Part shown: positions 24,965 to 33,784 of the stretch, one piece after another
How positions within the stretch are numbered: the first letter of the stretch is position 1
Layout: each line of letters opens with the position of its first letter
From: G965205525 sp965205525
Lineage (GTDB): Bacteria; Pseudomonadota; Gammaproteobacteria; JABABF01
Direction of reading: 5' to 3'
Assembly (NCBI GenBank): GCA_965205525.1
Contig: OZ242171.1
Location: 1,550,001 to 1,614,000 of the forward strand
Length of the DNA stretch: 64,000 nucleotides
The notes under the pieces: generated by a model
Seen by the model: the letters and a program-made list of their open reading frames with translations, nothing else
Told to the model about the DNA's origin: nothing
Database searches by the model: none
Made by a program: the position numbers and the translations under genes

Positions 24965-25816
24965 TCATACCCAGTCTTCCAGGCTATAAACGCGCACGGC
25001 ATTCTCCGCCAGCAGCTTGCGCTGTGAAACTTCACGCAGCTCCAAGGCTGCAATTTCCTGCATCGCCCGCTCAAAGTCAATGATAGGCCAGTCGGTGCCG
25101 AAAAGCACCTTGTCCTGCCCTCGGGTATTGATGAACTGCACCAGGCTCGCATCCCAGTAGCGCGGGGAATGGGCATCGGTGCCGATAAAAATATTCTTGT
25201 GCTTCCAGGCCATGGAGATCATCTCCTCGGTCCAGGGGTGGCCGGTATGAATGCCGATAATTTTCAGTTCGGGAAAATCAATCGCCACCTTGTCCAGCGC
25301 AATGGGCCGGCCGACGGTTTCCAGGAACCACTGGGCCGAATGCCCCACCTGGATCTGCACCGGCACACCAAGCTCTGCACAGCGGGCATAAAAGGGATAG
25401 TACATGCGATCGTCCGGCGCCTTGCCGAACCAGTGAGGATAGATATGGGCGCCGACAAAGCCGCATTCCCGCACCGCCTGCTCCAGCTTCCCAAGCCAGG
25501 GCACGATTTGAGAAGGGTTGATGCCGACAATGCCCTTGAAACGCTCCGGGTGCTCCTGTACCACTTGATGAATCAGGGAGACAGGCTTTTCAAAGAATAT
25601 GCGCGATTTCACATCGCCGCCGGTGGTGGCTACCAGCAGGCCCTTGTCAATGCCGGCGGCATCCATCCGCCGCAGCTGCTCTTCCAAAGGGATGCCCCGA
25701 TGGGTGGTGCCCGCCTCAAGGGTGATTAAATCCCAGAAGGAGTCCAGCTCCTCCGGGTACCCCTGAGTGGCCTCTTCAGTCCAGAGATTGACAACTATGT
25801 CCAGTACCCGGATCAT
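24965..25816 (-). CDS. Amidohydrolase-2 type TIM-barrel protein lacking the N-terminal HxH
   Basis: 283 residues of the amidohydrolase-2/ACMSD-like superfamily: RMDAAGIDKGLL, GIVGINPSQ, GFVGAHIYPHWFG, GIHTGHPWTEEMISMA and LFGTDWPIIDFE. The metal-binding HxH normally near residue 8-10 reads VVNLW here. The later histidines (HIYPH, HTGHPW) and the Asp of GTDWP remain. It could be a decarboxylase or hydrolase with altered metal use. Its ATG overlaps the acyl-CoA synthetase stop as TGATG. Confidence 0.83.
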   Translation of the reverse strand: MIRVLDIVVNLWTEEATQGYPEELDSFWDLITLEAGTTHRGIPLEEQLRRMDAAGIDKGLLVATTGGDVKSRIFFEKPVSLIHQVVQEHPERFKGIVGINPSQIVPWLGKLEQAVRECGFVGAHIYPHWFGKAPDDRMYYPFYARCAELGVPVQIQVGHSAQWFLETVGRPIALDKVAIDFPELKIIGIHTGHPWTEEMISMAWKHKNIFIGTDAHSPRYWDASLVQFINTRGQDKVLFGTDWPIIDFERAMQEIAALELREVSQRKLLAENAVRVYSLEDWV

Positions 25817-27426
25817 CAGATTCTTCTCTCGTGCCCGGCCCAGTAAGGCTCACGCAGCTGGCGCCGCAAAATCTTGCCGGTGGGGTTGCGCGGAAGCGTA
25901 TGGATAAAATCCACGGATTTCGGTTTTTTGAAACCTGCTAGTTTACCCTCACAGAAATCAATTAACGCCCTTTCGTCCAAGCTGCAGCCCGGACGGATTA
26001 CGGCCACGGCCTTCACCTCCTCCCCCCATTCCTCCGAGGGCACCCCCACCACCGCCGCTTCGTATACCGCGGGATGCTGGTGCAGCACCCGCTCCACTTC
26101 GGAGGGATAAACATTCAGCGCACCGCTGACAATTAAGTCCTTCTTGCGATCCACCAAGTAGAAATAGCCGTCCTCGTCCCGGTACGCCATGTCACCCGTA
26201 TAGACCCAGCCGTCCCGGATGGCCTCCTGGGTCGCCTGCGGGTTGTTCCAGAAACCGGTGATATTCGCCTCGGTGCGCACCGCGATCTCCCCCACCTCGC
26301 CGACGGCGACTGGACGGCCCTCGGCATCCGCCACCTCCACCTCCACCCCGACCTGGGCCTGCCCGCAGGACAGCAGGCGGTTCTCCAAGGCCGGGTTCTC
26401 CAGCGCCTCCCGGTGCTCCCGGGGCTCCAGCACTGTGCCCGCGCAGCCGGTCTCAGTGGAGGCAAAAGTCTGACGGAAACCGCAGCCCGGCAGGCGAGCA
26501 GCAGCCTCGCGCAGGACCGGCAGCGGGATGGGAGAGCCGCCGTAAAGCAGCACCTCCAGGGAAGAGAGGTCGTAGCGGTCTAAATCTTCACGGGCCAGAA
26601 GACGCTGGATCGTGGTGGGCACCAGGTTGGTGAAGGTGATGCGCTCGCGGGCAACTGTGTCCAGCAGGGCATCGGCATCAAAGTTGAGCAGCACGCTGGT
26701 GGAGCCCACATACACGGCGCAGTAAATGCCGGCCGTGCCCGCTGCAGAGTACAGCGGCGAAGGCAGCAGGACCCGATGGGTGCCCCGACTGCCGATGGCA
26801 TGCACATGCACAAACATGCCCAGCAAGGTGCTGCCATGGGTGTAGATGGCCCCTTTGGGAAAGCCGGTGGTGCCGCTGGTATAAAGCAGCATCAGGGGCT
26901 CCTCGGCGCGAATCGGCTCGCGCAGGCGGGGCGCCCCTTCCGTCTCCTTCGCCACCAAGGTCTCGTAGTCTTCTGCACCCTCAATGGCACCTGCTTCAAT
27001 GGTGATCAGCAGGCGCAGATCGCTGCAAGCAGCGGTGGCGGAGCGCACCTTCTCCTGCTCTGTATCCCCAGCGAGCACCGCACAGGCGCCGGAATCCTTG
27101 AGGATGTAGGCGATCTCTTCCGCAGTGAGGCGGCAGTTGACCGTGACCAGCACGGCCCCCAGCTTAGCCAAGGCAAAAGCCGCCTCCACCCACTGGTGGG
27201 AGTTGCGAGCACAGATACCCACGCGCTCGCCGCGCTTGACGCCGAGACGATCCAAGGCATTGGCAAAGCGGCAGGCGCGGGCATCGGTTTCGCGCCAGCT
27301 GAAACGATGCTGACCAAAAACCAGGCCTGTTTTATCGCCCAGATAGCGGGCATTGCGCGCCAGCAGGTCTCCAGCACCCGCCAGTCCGCCGAAGATCGCA
27401 TCATGCCGCCCGCCGATGCTGCTCAC
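25816..27426 (-). CDS. AMP-forming acyl-CoA synthetase
   Basis: Activates a carboxylic acid to acyl-CoA through an acyl-adenylate. The GTG at 27426 is used because GGAGGT lies four bases before it, giving 536 residues. An ATG at 27474 is a longer option. Motifs are LLYTSGTTGFPKGA (A3), FASTETG, YTGDMAYRDEDGYFYLVDRKKD (A7/A8) and PRNPTGKILRR with the A10 lysine. It is first in a minus-strand operon with the amidohydrolase, the small protein and the cupin. The acid substrate is unknown. Confidence 0.94.
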   Translation of the reverse strand: MSSIGGRHDAIFGGLAGAGDLLARNARYLGDKTGLVFGQHRFSWRETDARACRFANALDRLGVKRGERVGICARNSHQWVEAAFALAKLGAVLVTVNCRLTAEEIAYILKDSGACAVLAGDTEQEKVRSATAACSDLRLLITIEAGAIEGAEDYETLVAKETEGAPRLREPIRAEEPLMLLYTSGTTGFPKGAIYTHGSTLLGMFVHVHAIGSRGTHRVLLPSPLYSAAGTAGIYCAVYVGSTSVLLNFDADALLDTVARERITFTNLVPTTIQRLLAREDLDRYDLSSLEVLLYGGSPIPLPVLREAAARLPGCGFRQTFASTETGCAGTVLEPREHREALENPALENRLLSCGQAQVGVEVEVADAEGRPVAVGEVGEIAVRTEANITGFWNNPQATQEAIRDGWVYTGDMAYRDEDGYFYLVDRKKDLIVSGALNVYPSEVERVLHQHPAVYEAAVVGVPSEEWGEEVKAVAVIRPGCSLDERALIDFCEGKLAGFKKPKSVDFIHTLPRNPTGKILRRQLREPYWAGHERRI

Positions 27427-27579
27427 CCGCACCTCCGGCACCAAGGCAGCAACGCAGCCGCCGCAGGCGGGCAACTACCTGCCGACAACAGTTTATGGAG
27501 AGACTCTGCTGCTGCATCCCCTGCTGTCAGCGGCCGAAATTGGATACCCAGATTTTCCAGCACTCGTTCTTTCTGCAAA

Positions 27580-27600
27580 AGATATAAGAATATATCTATA
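27580..27600. promoter_or_regulatory. AT-rich palindromic element, site 2
   Basis: AGATATAAGAATATATCT is a perfect inverted repeat (7-base arms, AGAA spacer) followed by ATAATAC. It lies in the 275-base divergent region between the acyl-CoA synthetase operon and the LeuC-like gene. Confidence 0.55.
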
Positions 27601-27701
27601 ATACTTCCAAATGCGCCCGCCTGTCGGTCCTTTGGCTCCCGCACCCCACGGCTTCGCAGTATTTCTCCCCGATGAGCACCCGACCGCAGGCAATCTTCTC
27701 C

Positions 27702-29093
27702 ATGGCACAAACCTTGTTTGACAAGATCTGGGAAGCGCACAGGGTTGCAGCACTGGACGACGGCAGCGATATTCTCCATCTGGATCGCATCTTTCTGCAC
27801 GAGCGCACCGGCGGCATCGCCCTGCAGAGTCTGAGCGAGGCCGGCCGCCCTGTATGCTGCCCGGAGCGGGTTTTCTGCACCTTTGACCATATTGTGGATA
27901 CCACCCCCGGGCGCGGCGACCGCACCCGGGTGCCCGACGGTACGATCTTTATCCAGACCACCCGCAAGGCGGCCCGAGAGGCGGATATTACCCTGTTTGA
28001 CATCGGCGACGAGCGCCAGGGAATTGTGCATGTGATCTCCCCGGAGCAGGGTATTGCCCTGCCGGGCTGCACGGTGGTATGCCCGGACAGCCACACCTGC
28101 ACACTGGGGGGTATCGGCGCTCTGGGCTGGGGCATCGGCTCTAGCGAGGCCGAGCACGGCCTCGGCACCGGCACCCTGCGGGTGCGCCGCCCTCCGGTCA
28201 TGCGGGTAGAGTTCAGCGGCAAGGCAGCCCCCGGCATCAGCGCAAAGGATATGGTCCTGCACCTTATCGGGCGTTACGGTGCTGAAGGCGCGGCCGGCCA
28301 TGCCGTGGAGTTCAGCGGTGCGGCGATACGCGCATTGCCCGTAGAAGCCCGCCTCACCTTGTGCAACATGGCGGTGGAGTTCTCCGCTTTCACCGGATTG
28401 GTGGCACCGGATGAGAAAACCCTAGCCTATGTGAAAGGCCGCCCCTGGGCGCCAACGGGGACAGAATGGGAGAAGGCTGTCGCCTGCTGGGGTGATTTGT
28501 TCTCAGATCCCGGGGCACGCTTTGACCGAGAAATAAAGGTAGATGCCGCCCTTATTCGGCCCACGGTAACCTGGGGCACCAGCCCCGAGCATGCCGTGCC
28601 AGTGGATGGCGCTGTGCCGGACCCGGCGGCAGAGCCGGATGCGGCAATTCGCCAAAGCATGGTTCGGGCGCTGGAATACATGGACCTGTCGCCAGGGCAG
28701 CGCATGACAGATCTCCCCATTGATGCCGCCTTTATCGGCTCCTGCACCAACAGCCGGCTCAGCGATCTGCGCACCGCCGCCGAAGTGCTGCGGGGACATC
28801 GGGTGGCAAAGGGCATCAAAGCCATCTGTGTGCCCGGCTCCACCCAGGTCAAGCTGGCGGCGGAGGCGGAAGGGCTGCACGAAGTGTTTCAGGCTGCCGG
28901 CTTTGAATGGCGGGAATCCGGCTGCTCTCTGTGCTTTTATGCCGGCGGCGAGGGCTTTTGCCCCGGGGAGCGTGTGATTACCACCACCAACCGCAACTTT
29001 GAAGGACGCCAGGGGCCGGGCGCACGCTCTCACCTGGCCAGTCCGGCGACAGTGGCAGCATCGGCATTGGCCGGGCATATCGCTCAAGTTTGA
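27702..29093 (+). CDS. leuC: Aconitase-family hydro-lyase, large subunit (LeuC type)
   Basis: Iron-sulfur hydro-lyase of the 3-isopropylmalate dehydratase type, 463 residues. The start MAQTLFDKIWEAH aligns with the LeuC N-terminus. An ATG at 27672 adds ten residues. Cluster ligands are the Cys of FIGSCTNSRLSDLR and the pair in SGCSLCFYAGG. CPDSHTCTLGGIGAL and NRNFEGRQGPGARSHL are also typical. No leuA or leuB is nearby. The flanking CoA-transferase and lyase genes suggest a catabolic hydro-lyase, perhaps on a methylmalate or citramalate-like acid, rather than leucine synthesis (inference). Confidence 0.9.
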   Translation: MAQTLFDKIWEAHRVAALDDGSDILHLDRIFLHERTGGIALQSLSEAGRPVCCPERVFCTFDHIVDTTPGRGDRTRVPDGTIFIQTTRKAAREADITLFDIGDERQGIVHVISPEQGIALPGCTVVCPDSHTCTLGGIGALGWGIGSSEAEHGLGTGTLRVRRPPVMRVEFSGKAAPGISAKDMVLHLIGRYGAEGAAGHAVEFSGAAIRALPVEARLTLCNMAVEFSAFTGLVAPDEKTLAYVKGRPWAPTGTEWEKAVACWGDLFSDPGARFDREIKVDAALIRPTVTWGTSPEHAVPVDGAVPDPAAEPDAAIRQSMVRALEYMDLSPGQRMTDLPIDAAFIGSCTNSRLSDLRTAAEVLRGHRVAKGIKAICVPGSTQVKLAAEAEGLHEVFQAAGFEWRESGCSLCFYAGGEGFCPGERVITTTNRNFEGRQGPGARSHLASPATVAASALAGHIAQV

Positions 29094-29103
29094 AGAGAGA
29101 AAG

Positions 29104-29760
29104 ATGGAGCCTTTCATTCACCACATCGGTATCGCCGCTCCGCTGCTGCGGGACAACGTGGATACCGATGCAATCATCCCTTCTCGCAAGATCAGGCGGG
29201 TAGCAAAGACCGGGCTGGAAGAGGGGCTGTTTGCCGGCTGGCGCTATCTGGACCCCTCCGGTCGCAAGCCGAACCCGGATTTTGTACTCAACAAGCCCGC
29301 CTACCAGGACACCAGCATCCTGCTCAGCGGTGCAAACTTCGGCTGCGGCTCTTCCCGGGAGCACGCGGTATGGGCCCTAAAAGAATATGGTATCCGCGCC
29401 ATCATCGCCAGCAGCTTCGGTCGCATCTTTCAGGATAACTGCATCGCCAATGGCTTGCTCCCAATCAGCCTAGAGAAAAATATCACTGAAGATCTAACCG
29501 CACAGGTGGAGAAAGACCCCGCAAAATATCTGCTGGAAATTGACTTGGAGAAAAATACAGTCACCGCTCCCGATGGCACAACCCATTTGTTTGCAATCGC
29601 CGCCAGCGCTCGGGAGATGCTGCTGCGTGGATTAGACCCCATCGCCCTCACCCTGCAGAGCAAAAAGCAGATCTCCGCATTCCTGCAGGCAGATCGCAAA
29701 CAGAGATCCTGGGCCTATGCGCCCCTTCAGAAAGAGATCGTCGCCGACCATTCAGATTAA
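29104..29760 (+). CDS. leuD: Aconitase-family hydro-lyase, small subunit (LeuD type)
   Basis: 218 residues, the swivelling-domain partner of the large subunit. AAPLLRDNVDTDAIIPSRKI, then LLSGANFGCGSSREHAVWAL and SSFGRIFQDNCIANGLLP, are standard LeuD blocks, with the substrate-binding SSREH. It starts 10 bases after the large-subunit stop with AGAGAG just upstream, so the two are co-translated. It is convergent with the CoA-transferase at 29857. Confidence 0.93.
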   Translation: MEPFIHHIGIAAPLLRDNVDTDAIIPSRKIRRVAKTGLEEGLFAGWRYLDPSGRKPNPDFVLNKPAYQDTSILLSGANFGCGSSREHAVWALKEYGIRAIIASSFGRIFQDNCIANGLLPISLEKNITEDLTAQVEKDPAKYLLEIDLEKNTVTAPDGTTHLFAIAASAREMLLRGLDPIALTLQSKKQISAFLQADRKQRSWAYAPLQKEIVADHSD

Positions 29761-29856
29761 ATTTCTGCGTTTGTGTGATGACCGCAAAACAGCTTCGCTG
29801 CATTCCCGCATGCGCTCCCACGGGGCCATTAGACAGACGGCGGCAGTCGGAAGAAT

Positions 29857-31107
29857 TCAGCCTGCTGTGGGTGCTCTGCACCCTAGTCTGAGAACACCGT
29901 CCGCCGCTAAGGCTTCAATCTCCTCTTCCGTGCAGCCGGCTTCGGTCAGGACTTCGCGTGAATGCTGGCCTTCCTGCGGCAGGTCTTTGCGCACCCCGAA
30001 ACCGTGGCCGCCCATGCTCAGGGGCAGCGCCGGCAGCCGGATGCCCTTGCCGTCCGGCAGAGTCAAGTCCAGCAGGCGCTGCATCGCGTTCATGTGGGGG
30101 TCATCAAGCAGGTCTTCAGGCTTGGAGATAGGTGCAAAAGGCAGGCCGACGCTCTCTAGCTGCTCCATCAGCTCAGTCTTGTCACGGCTGGCGAACAGCT
30201 CGCGAACGCGCGGCAGAATGCGCTCGCGCTGAGCGACCCGCTCGCTGTTGGCAGCCAGGGAAGCATCGGCGGCCAAGTCATCCAACCCGAAGGCTTTGCA
30301 GAACTTGCGCCACTGGGTGTCGGTGACCACGCCGACAAAGACATGCTGCTTGTCCCGGGTGGTGAAGACATCGTAAATGGCCCAGGCGGATACACGCACC
30401 GGCATCGGCGGCGCCGGCTTACCGGTGACCGCGTACTGGGCGATGTGCTGCCCTACCAGGAAAGCAGTGCTTTCAAACAGGGAGCTCTTGACCTCGCAGC
30501 CCTGCCCAGTACGATGACGCTGCTCCAGTGCGGCCAGGATGCCAACTGCTCCAAACACGCCTCCCAGCACATCCACGACGGAGGCACCCGCACGCAATGG
30601 CTGATCAGGCAGACCGGTCATGTAGGCCAGTCCGCCCATCATCTGCGCCATTTCGTCCAGCGCAGTGCGATTTTCGTAGGGGCCCGCCATAAAGCCTTTG
30701 CAGGAACAGTAGATGAGACCAGGATTGTCTGGAGACAGGGTCTCGTAGCTAAACCCGAGCTTGTCCATCGCCCCAGGCCGAAAATTCTCCACTAGAACGT
30801 CGGCGCGGCGGACTAAGACCTGGGCCAGCCGTCGCCCCTGCTCACTCTTCAGATCAATGCTCAGGCTGCGCTTGTTGCGGTTGTACATAGGGAAATAGCC
30901 TGCCCCGGAGCCGACCAGGCGCCGGGTCTTGTCACCCTCTATAGGCTCCACTTTGACCACATCCGCTCCCAAGTCGGCGAGGACTAAGCCGACTGTCGGG
31001 CCCATCACCATGTGCGCCATCTCCACCACCCGAATTCCCTCCAGCGGCAGGGAAGATGTAGAAGAAATCGCAGTGCTTTCGGGCCTGCCGGTTACTGTCT
31101 CTGACAT
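29857..31107 (-). CDS. CaiB/BaiF family CoA-transferase (second copy)
   Basis: 416 residues opening, after a Ser/Thr-rich leader, with LEGIRVVEMAHMVMGPTVGL and VLADLGADVVKVEPIEG. The catalytic Asp lies in TALDEMAQMMGGLAYMTG. It is clearly a divergent paralogue of the transferase at 16402. It is divergent from the second HMG-CoA-lyase-like gene and shares its promoter region, so this pair mirrors the transferase-lyase pair of the hyu operon. Confidence 0.94.
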   Translation of the reverse strand: MSETVTGRPESTAISSTSSLPLEGIRVVEMAHMVMGPTVGLVLADLGADVVKVEPIEGDKTRRLVGSGAGYFPMYNRNKRSLSIDLKSEQGRRLAQVLVRRADVLVENFRPGAMDKLGFSYETLSPDNPGLIYCSCKGFMAGPYENRTALDEMAQMMGGLAYMTGLPDQPLRAGASVVDVLGGVFGAVGILAALEQRHRTGQGCEVKSSLFESTAFLVGQHIAQYAVTGKPAPPMPVRVSAWAIYDVFTTRDKQHVFVGVVTDTQWRKFCKAFGLDDLAADASLAANSERVAQRERILPRVRELFASRDKTELMEQLESVGLPFAPISKPEDLLDDPHMNAMQRLLDLTLPDGKGIRLPALPLSMGGHGFGVRKDLPQEGQHSREVLTEAGCTEEEIEALAADGVLRLGCRAPTAG

Positions 31108-31137
31108 GAAAGTCTATGGTTCGCGCAAGGATATATA

Positions 31138-31159
31138 GCCTAATGATATATTATTAGGC
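31138..31159. promoter_or_regulatory. AT-rich palindromic element, site 3
   Basis: GCCTAAT-N8-ATTAGGC with an AT-rich, nearly palindromic centre (one mismatch across 11-base arms). This is the most symmetric of the six sites. It sits in the 82-base divergent region between the CoA-transferase and the lyase, 30 bases before the lyase ATG and 31 before the transferase start. Confidence 0.6.
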
Positions 31160-31189
31160 CTTAACGCCTTGGAAGCTGGTGGGCGCAGC

Positions 31190-32134
31190 ATGAACAGCAC
31201 TGCAGCAGACAGAGACATAGAGATTAGCGAGGTAGGCCCCCGGGACGGGCTTCAGAGCCTCAGCAGCACCATGTCGACGGCAGACAAAAAAGCATGGATA
31301 CAAGCCGAGGCCGCAGCTGGAGTGCCGGAGATTGAGGTGGGCTCTTTCGTTCCCGCCACGGTGCTGCCCCAGCTGGCGGATACGGCGGAATTGGTGCGCT
31401 TCGCACGGGGCATTGAAGGACTCCGCGTGGCAGTGCTAGTGCCCAACCTGCACGGTGCGAAAGATGCGATCCAGACCGGCGCTCACAAGATCTCTATTCC
31501 CTTCTCGGTCAGCGAAACCCACAGCCTGCGCAATGTCCGGCGCACCCACGAGCAGATGCTAGAAGAGGTGCGCCGCATTGCCGAGCTGCTGGCTGCACTG
31601 CCCGGCGGCGAGCGGCCCAAGCTGGAGGGGGGGCTCTCCACCGCCTTCGGCTGCACCCTGGAGGGACCGATCCCTCAGACCAAGGTCCTAAAGATCGCAG
31701 AGCAGCTCCTGCAGGCAGGCTGCGACGAAGTGGGCTTGGCGGACACCTCCGGCTATGCCAATCCTGTTCAAGTCAAGAATATGGTGAAGGCAGTGCATGC
31801 CGCAGTGGGAAATGACAAGTTAACCGGCATTCACCTGCACAACACCCGGGGGCAGGGACTGGCCAACGCGCTCGCCGCACTGGAGGTCGGCATTACTACC
31901 TTGGACAGCTCCCTCGGCGGCATCGGCGGCTGTCCCTTTGCACCGGGTGCCAGCGGCAACATCGTCACCGAGGATCTAGTGTTTCTGCTGGAGGCGATGG
32001 GATTGCAAACTGGAATTGATCTTGATGCCCTGTTCAGAGTGCGAAAGCAGGTGGAGGATGCACTGCCGGGTGAAGACCTTTACGGCTTTGCGGCAGCGGC
32101 CGGGCTGCCCTTGGGATTTCAGCCTGCCGCCTAG
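31190..32134 (+). CDS. HMG-CoA-lyase-like aldolase (second copy)
   Basis: 314 residues from the ATG at 31190, with GGTGGG 11 bases upstream. A TTG at 31169 is a longer possibility. Motifs are SEVGPRDGLQSL, TGIHLHNTRGQGLANALAAL with the metal histidines and GGIGGCPFAPGASGNIVTEDL with the catalytic Cys. Relative to copy 1 it has an insertion (LPGGERPKLEGGLSTAFG region) and HLHN instead of HFHD, so its substrate may differ. It is convergent with the hydantoinase-like gene. Confidence 0.92.
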   Translation: MNSTAADRDIEISEVGPRDGLQSLSSTMSTADKKAWIQAEAAAGVPEIEVGSFVPATVLPQLADTAELVRFARGIEGLRVAVLVPNLHGAKDAIQTGAHKISIPFSVSETHSLRNVRRTHEQMLEEVRRIAELLAALPGGERPKLEGGLSTAFGCTLEGPIPQTKVLKIAEQLLQAGCDEVGLADTSGYANPVQVKNMVKAVHAAVGNDKLTGIHLHNTRGQGLANALAALEVGITTLDSSLGGIGGCPFAPGASGNIVTEDLVFLLEAMGLQTGIDLDALFRVRKQVEDALPGEDLYGFAAAAGLPLGFQPAA

Positions 32135-32260
32135 ACGCGAGCGCACGCGGTCGGCAGCTTTTCTGGCGCCCTCGCGACAGCTGTACTCGGCAGATATCCG
32201 GCGCGCCAGCTGCGTAAAGCCGCTGGCCCAGCGCCGAGCGGCGAGACAGCCGTGTCCCGC

Positions 32261-33763
32261 TCAGCCTTCCGGCAACGGGGCCGGGCGGTGCAGGTAGCGT
32301 CCGCGCGCCGGACCGACGATCTCTCCATCGCGATACACCAGCTCCCCGCGCAAGAAAGTAGCCCGCACCCGGCCATTCAGATCCATCCCCTCAAAAGGGG
32401 TGTAGCCCTGAGCGGATTCTGACTCGGCAGCGCGCACCGTGAACCGCTCCTCGGGGTCTAGCAGCACAAGGTCTGCATCAAAACCTTCGGCGATGTCACC
32501 TTTGTTCGTGAGCCCGTAGCGCTGGGCGGGGTTCCAGCACAGCATTTCGGCCATGCGATGCCAAGGCAGACCGCGCCGGCTGCCCTCGCTGAACAGACCG
32601 GAAAGCAGGTACTCGGTGCCTCCGAAACCGGACTTGGATACCCAGATATTCTCCGGGTCGGCGGTGCCGCCTCCGGTTTTCATCTCGGCTGAGCAGCAGG
32701 CATGATCGCTGACCACCCAATCCACCTTGCCGTCCAGCACTGCCTGCCACAGGAACTCCACATCCTCCCGGGAGCGGATGGGCGGATTGACCTTGGCGTG
32801 GCACTGGGCTGGAGCATCATAGTCCAGCAGAAGATGGCCGATGGTAACCTCGCGGCGAAAATTAATGTGCGGGAACAGCTGCTGCATCATCATTGCGGCT
32901 TCTATCGCTTTGCGTGAACTCAGGTGCAGGAGATTAATGTTAAGACACTCGGTCTCGTAGGCCAGGTAGGAGGCAATCCAGATCGCCAGTCCCTCGGAAT
33001 GGGGCGGGCGCGCAGCACTGTAGGCCCGCAGGCCGCTCAGTTTCCCTTCCTTTTGCACGAGCCGGGTGTAGGCATTGAGGATGTCGGCCAGCTCACAGTG
33101 CAGGCTGACGCTGATGCTGTCTGCACTTTCAGGGTAGCGCTGCATGAGACGCGCGACCTCACGCATGATGAACTCAAAGTGCGCAATGTCGTAGGAATCC
33201 TCTTCATCAATCATCAGAAACTGCCGCTGCGCATCCTTGCCCGCCGCACCATGCAGGCCGTAGCCGCCGTAAAACATGAAAATCTTGAAAGAGGGTGCGC
33301 CATGCTCTGTCAACAGCCACTCCATCTCGCTGATATGGGAGGAGGCGATCGGCGCCATGTGATAGGCGTAGTCCACCCAGTAGTTCCCCTCTGACAGGGA
33401 GCGCACCTCCGGGTAGAAATCCCGCCAAGGCCCTCCCTTGTTCAGGTAGTACTGACCGGTGCGAAAATAGGTCAGAGCCGAGGTCACGCCGCCCATCGCA
33501 GCCGCCTTGCTTTCGGTCACTGCATTCTCGGCAAGGGGACCATAAATGCCGACATGCATGTGGGCATCCACCAAGCCGGGGAAAGCCGCGAGGCCCTGGC
33601 CGTCATATACCTCCCGAGCCATCTCCGGAGGAATGGCAGGTGAAATCTCTCGGAACCTGCCGTTTCGGATGCCGATGTCCCGCACCTCCACTTCGGGATG
33701 GCCAGGCCGCACCAGGCGAACATTTTTTATCGCGAGATCAAATTTCTTTTGGTCGGTACTCAA
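32261..33763 (-). CDS. Dihydropyrimidinase/hydantoinase-like cyclic amidohydrolase
   Basis: 500 residues of the cyclic amidohydrolase family that opens hydantoin, dihydropyrimidine or allantoin-like rings. Metal ligands are visible: PGLVDAHMHVG, Lys in SFKIFMFYGG (carbamylated in the family), LHCELAD, LLHLSS and the Asp of WVVSDHACC. The start is TTG at 33763 with an excellent GAGGAGG six bases upstream. The VOC gene lies 22 bases upstream on the same strand. Together with HyuA/HyuB it supports cyclic amide degradation in this region. Confidence 0.9.
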   Translation of the reverse strand: MSTDQKKFDLAIKNVRLVRPGHPEVEVRDIGIRNGRFREISPAIPPEMAREVYDGQGLAAFPGLVDAHMHVGIYGPLAENAVTESKAAAMGGVTSALTYFRTGQYYLNKGGPWRDFYPEVRSLSEGNYWVDYAYHMAPIASSHISEMEWLLTEHGAPSFKIFMFYGGYGLHGAAGKDAQRQFLMIDEEDSYDIAHFEFIMREVARLMQRYPESADSISVSLHCELADILNAYTRLVQKEGKLSGLRAYSAARPPHSEGLAIWIASYLAYETECLNINLLHLSSRKAIEAAMMMQQLFPHINFRREVTIGHLLLDYDAPAQCHAKVNPPIRSREDVEFLWQAVLDGKVDWVVSDHACCSAEMKTGGGTADPENIWVSKSGFGGTEYLLSGLFSEGSRRGLPWHRMAEMLCWNPAQRYGLTNKGDIAEGFDADLVLLDPEERFTVRAAESESAQGYTPFEGMDLNGRVRATFLRGELVYRDGEIVGPARGRYLHRPAPLPEG

Positions 33764-33784
33764 GGTTTTCCTCCTCTGTTTTCT

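Noticed and set aside
27423..28301. Minus-strand frame of 292 codons opposite the LeuC-like gene
   Set aside because: Antisense to LeuC motifs and crosses the divergent promoter region.
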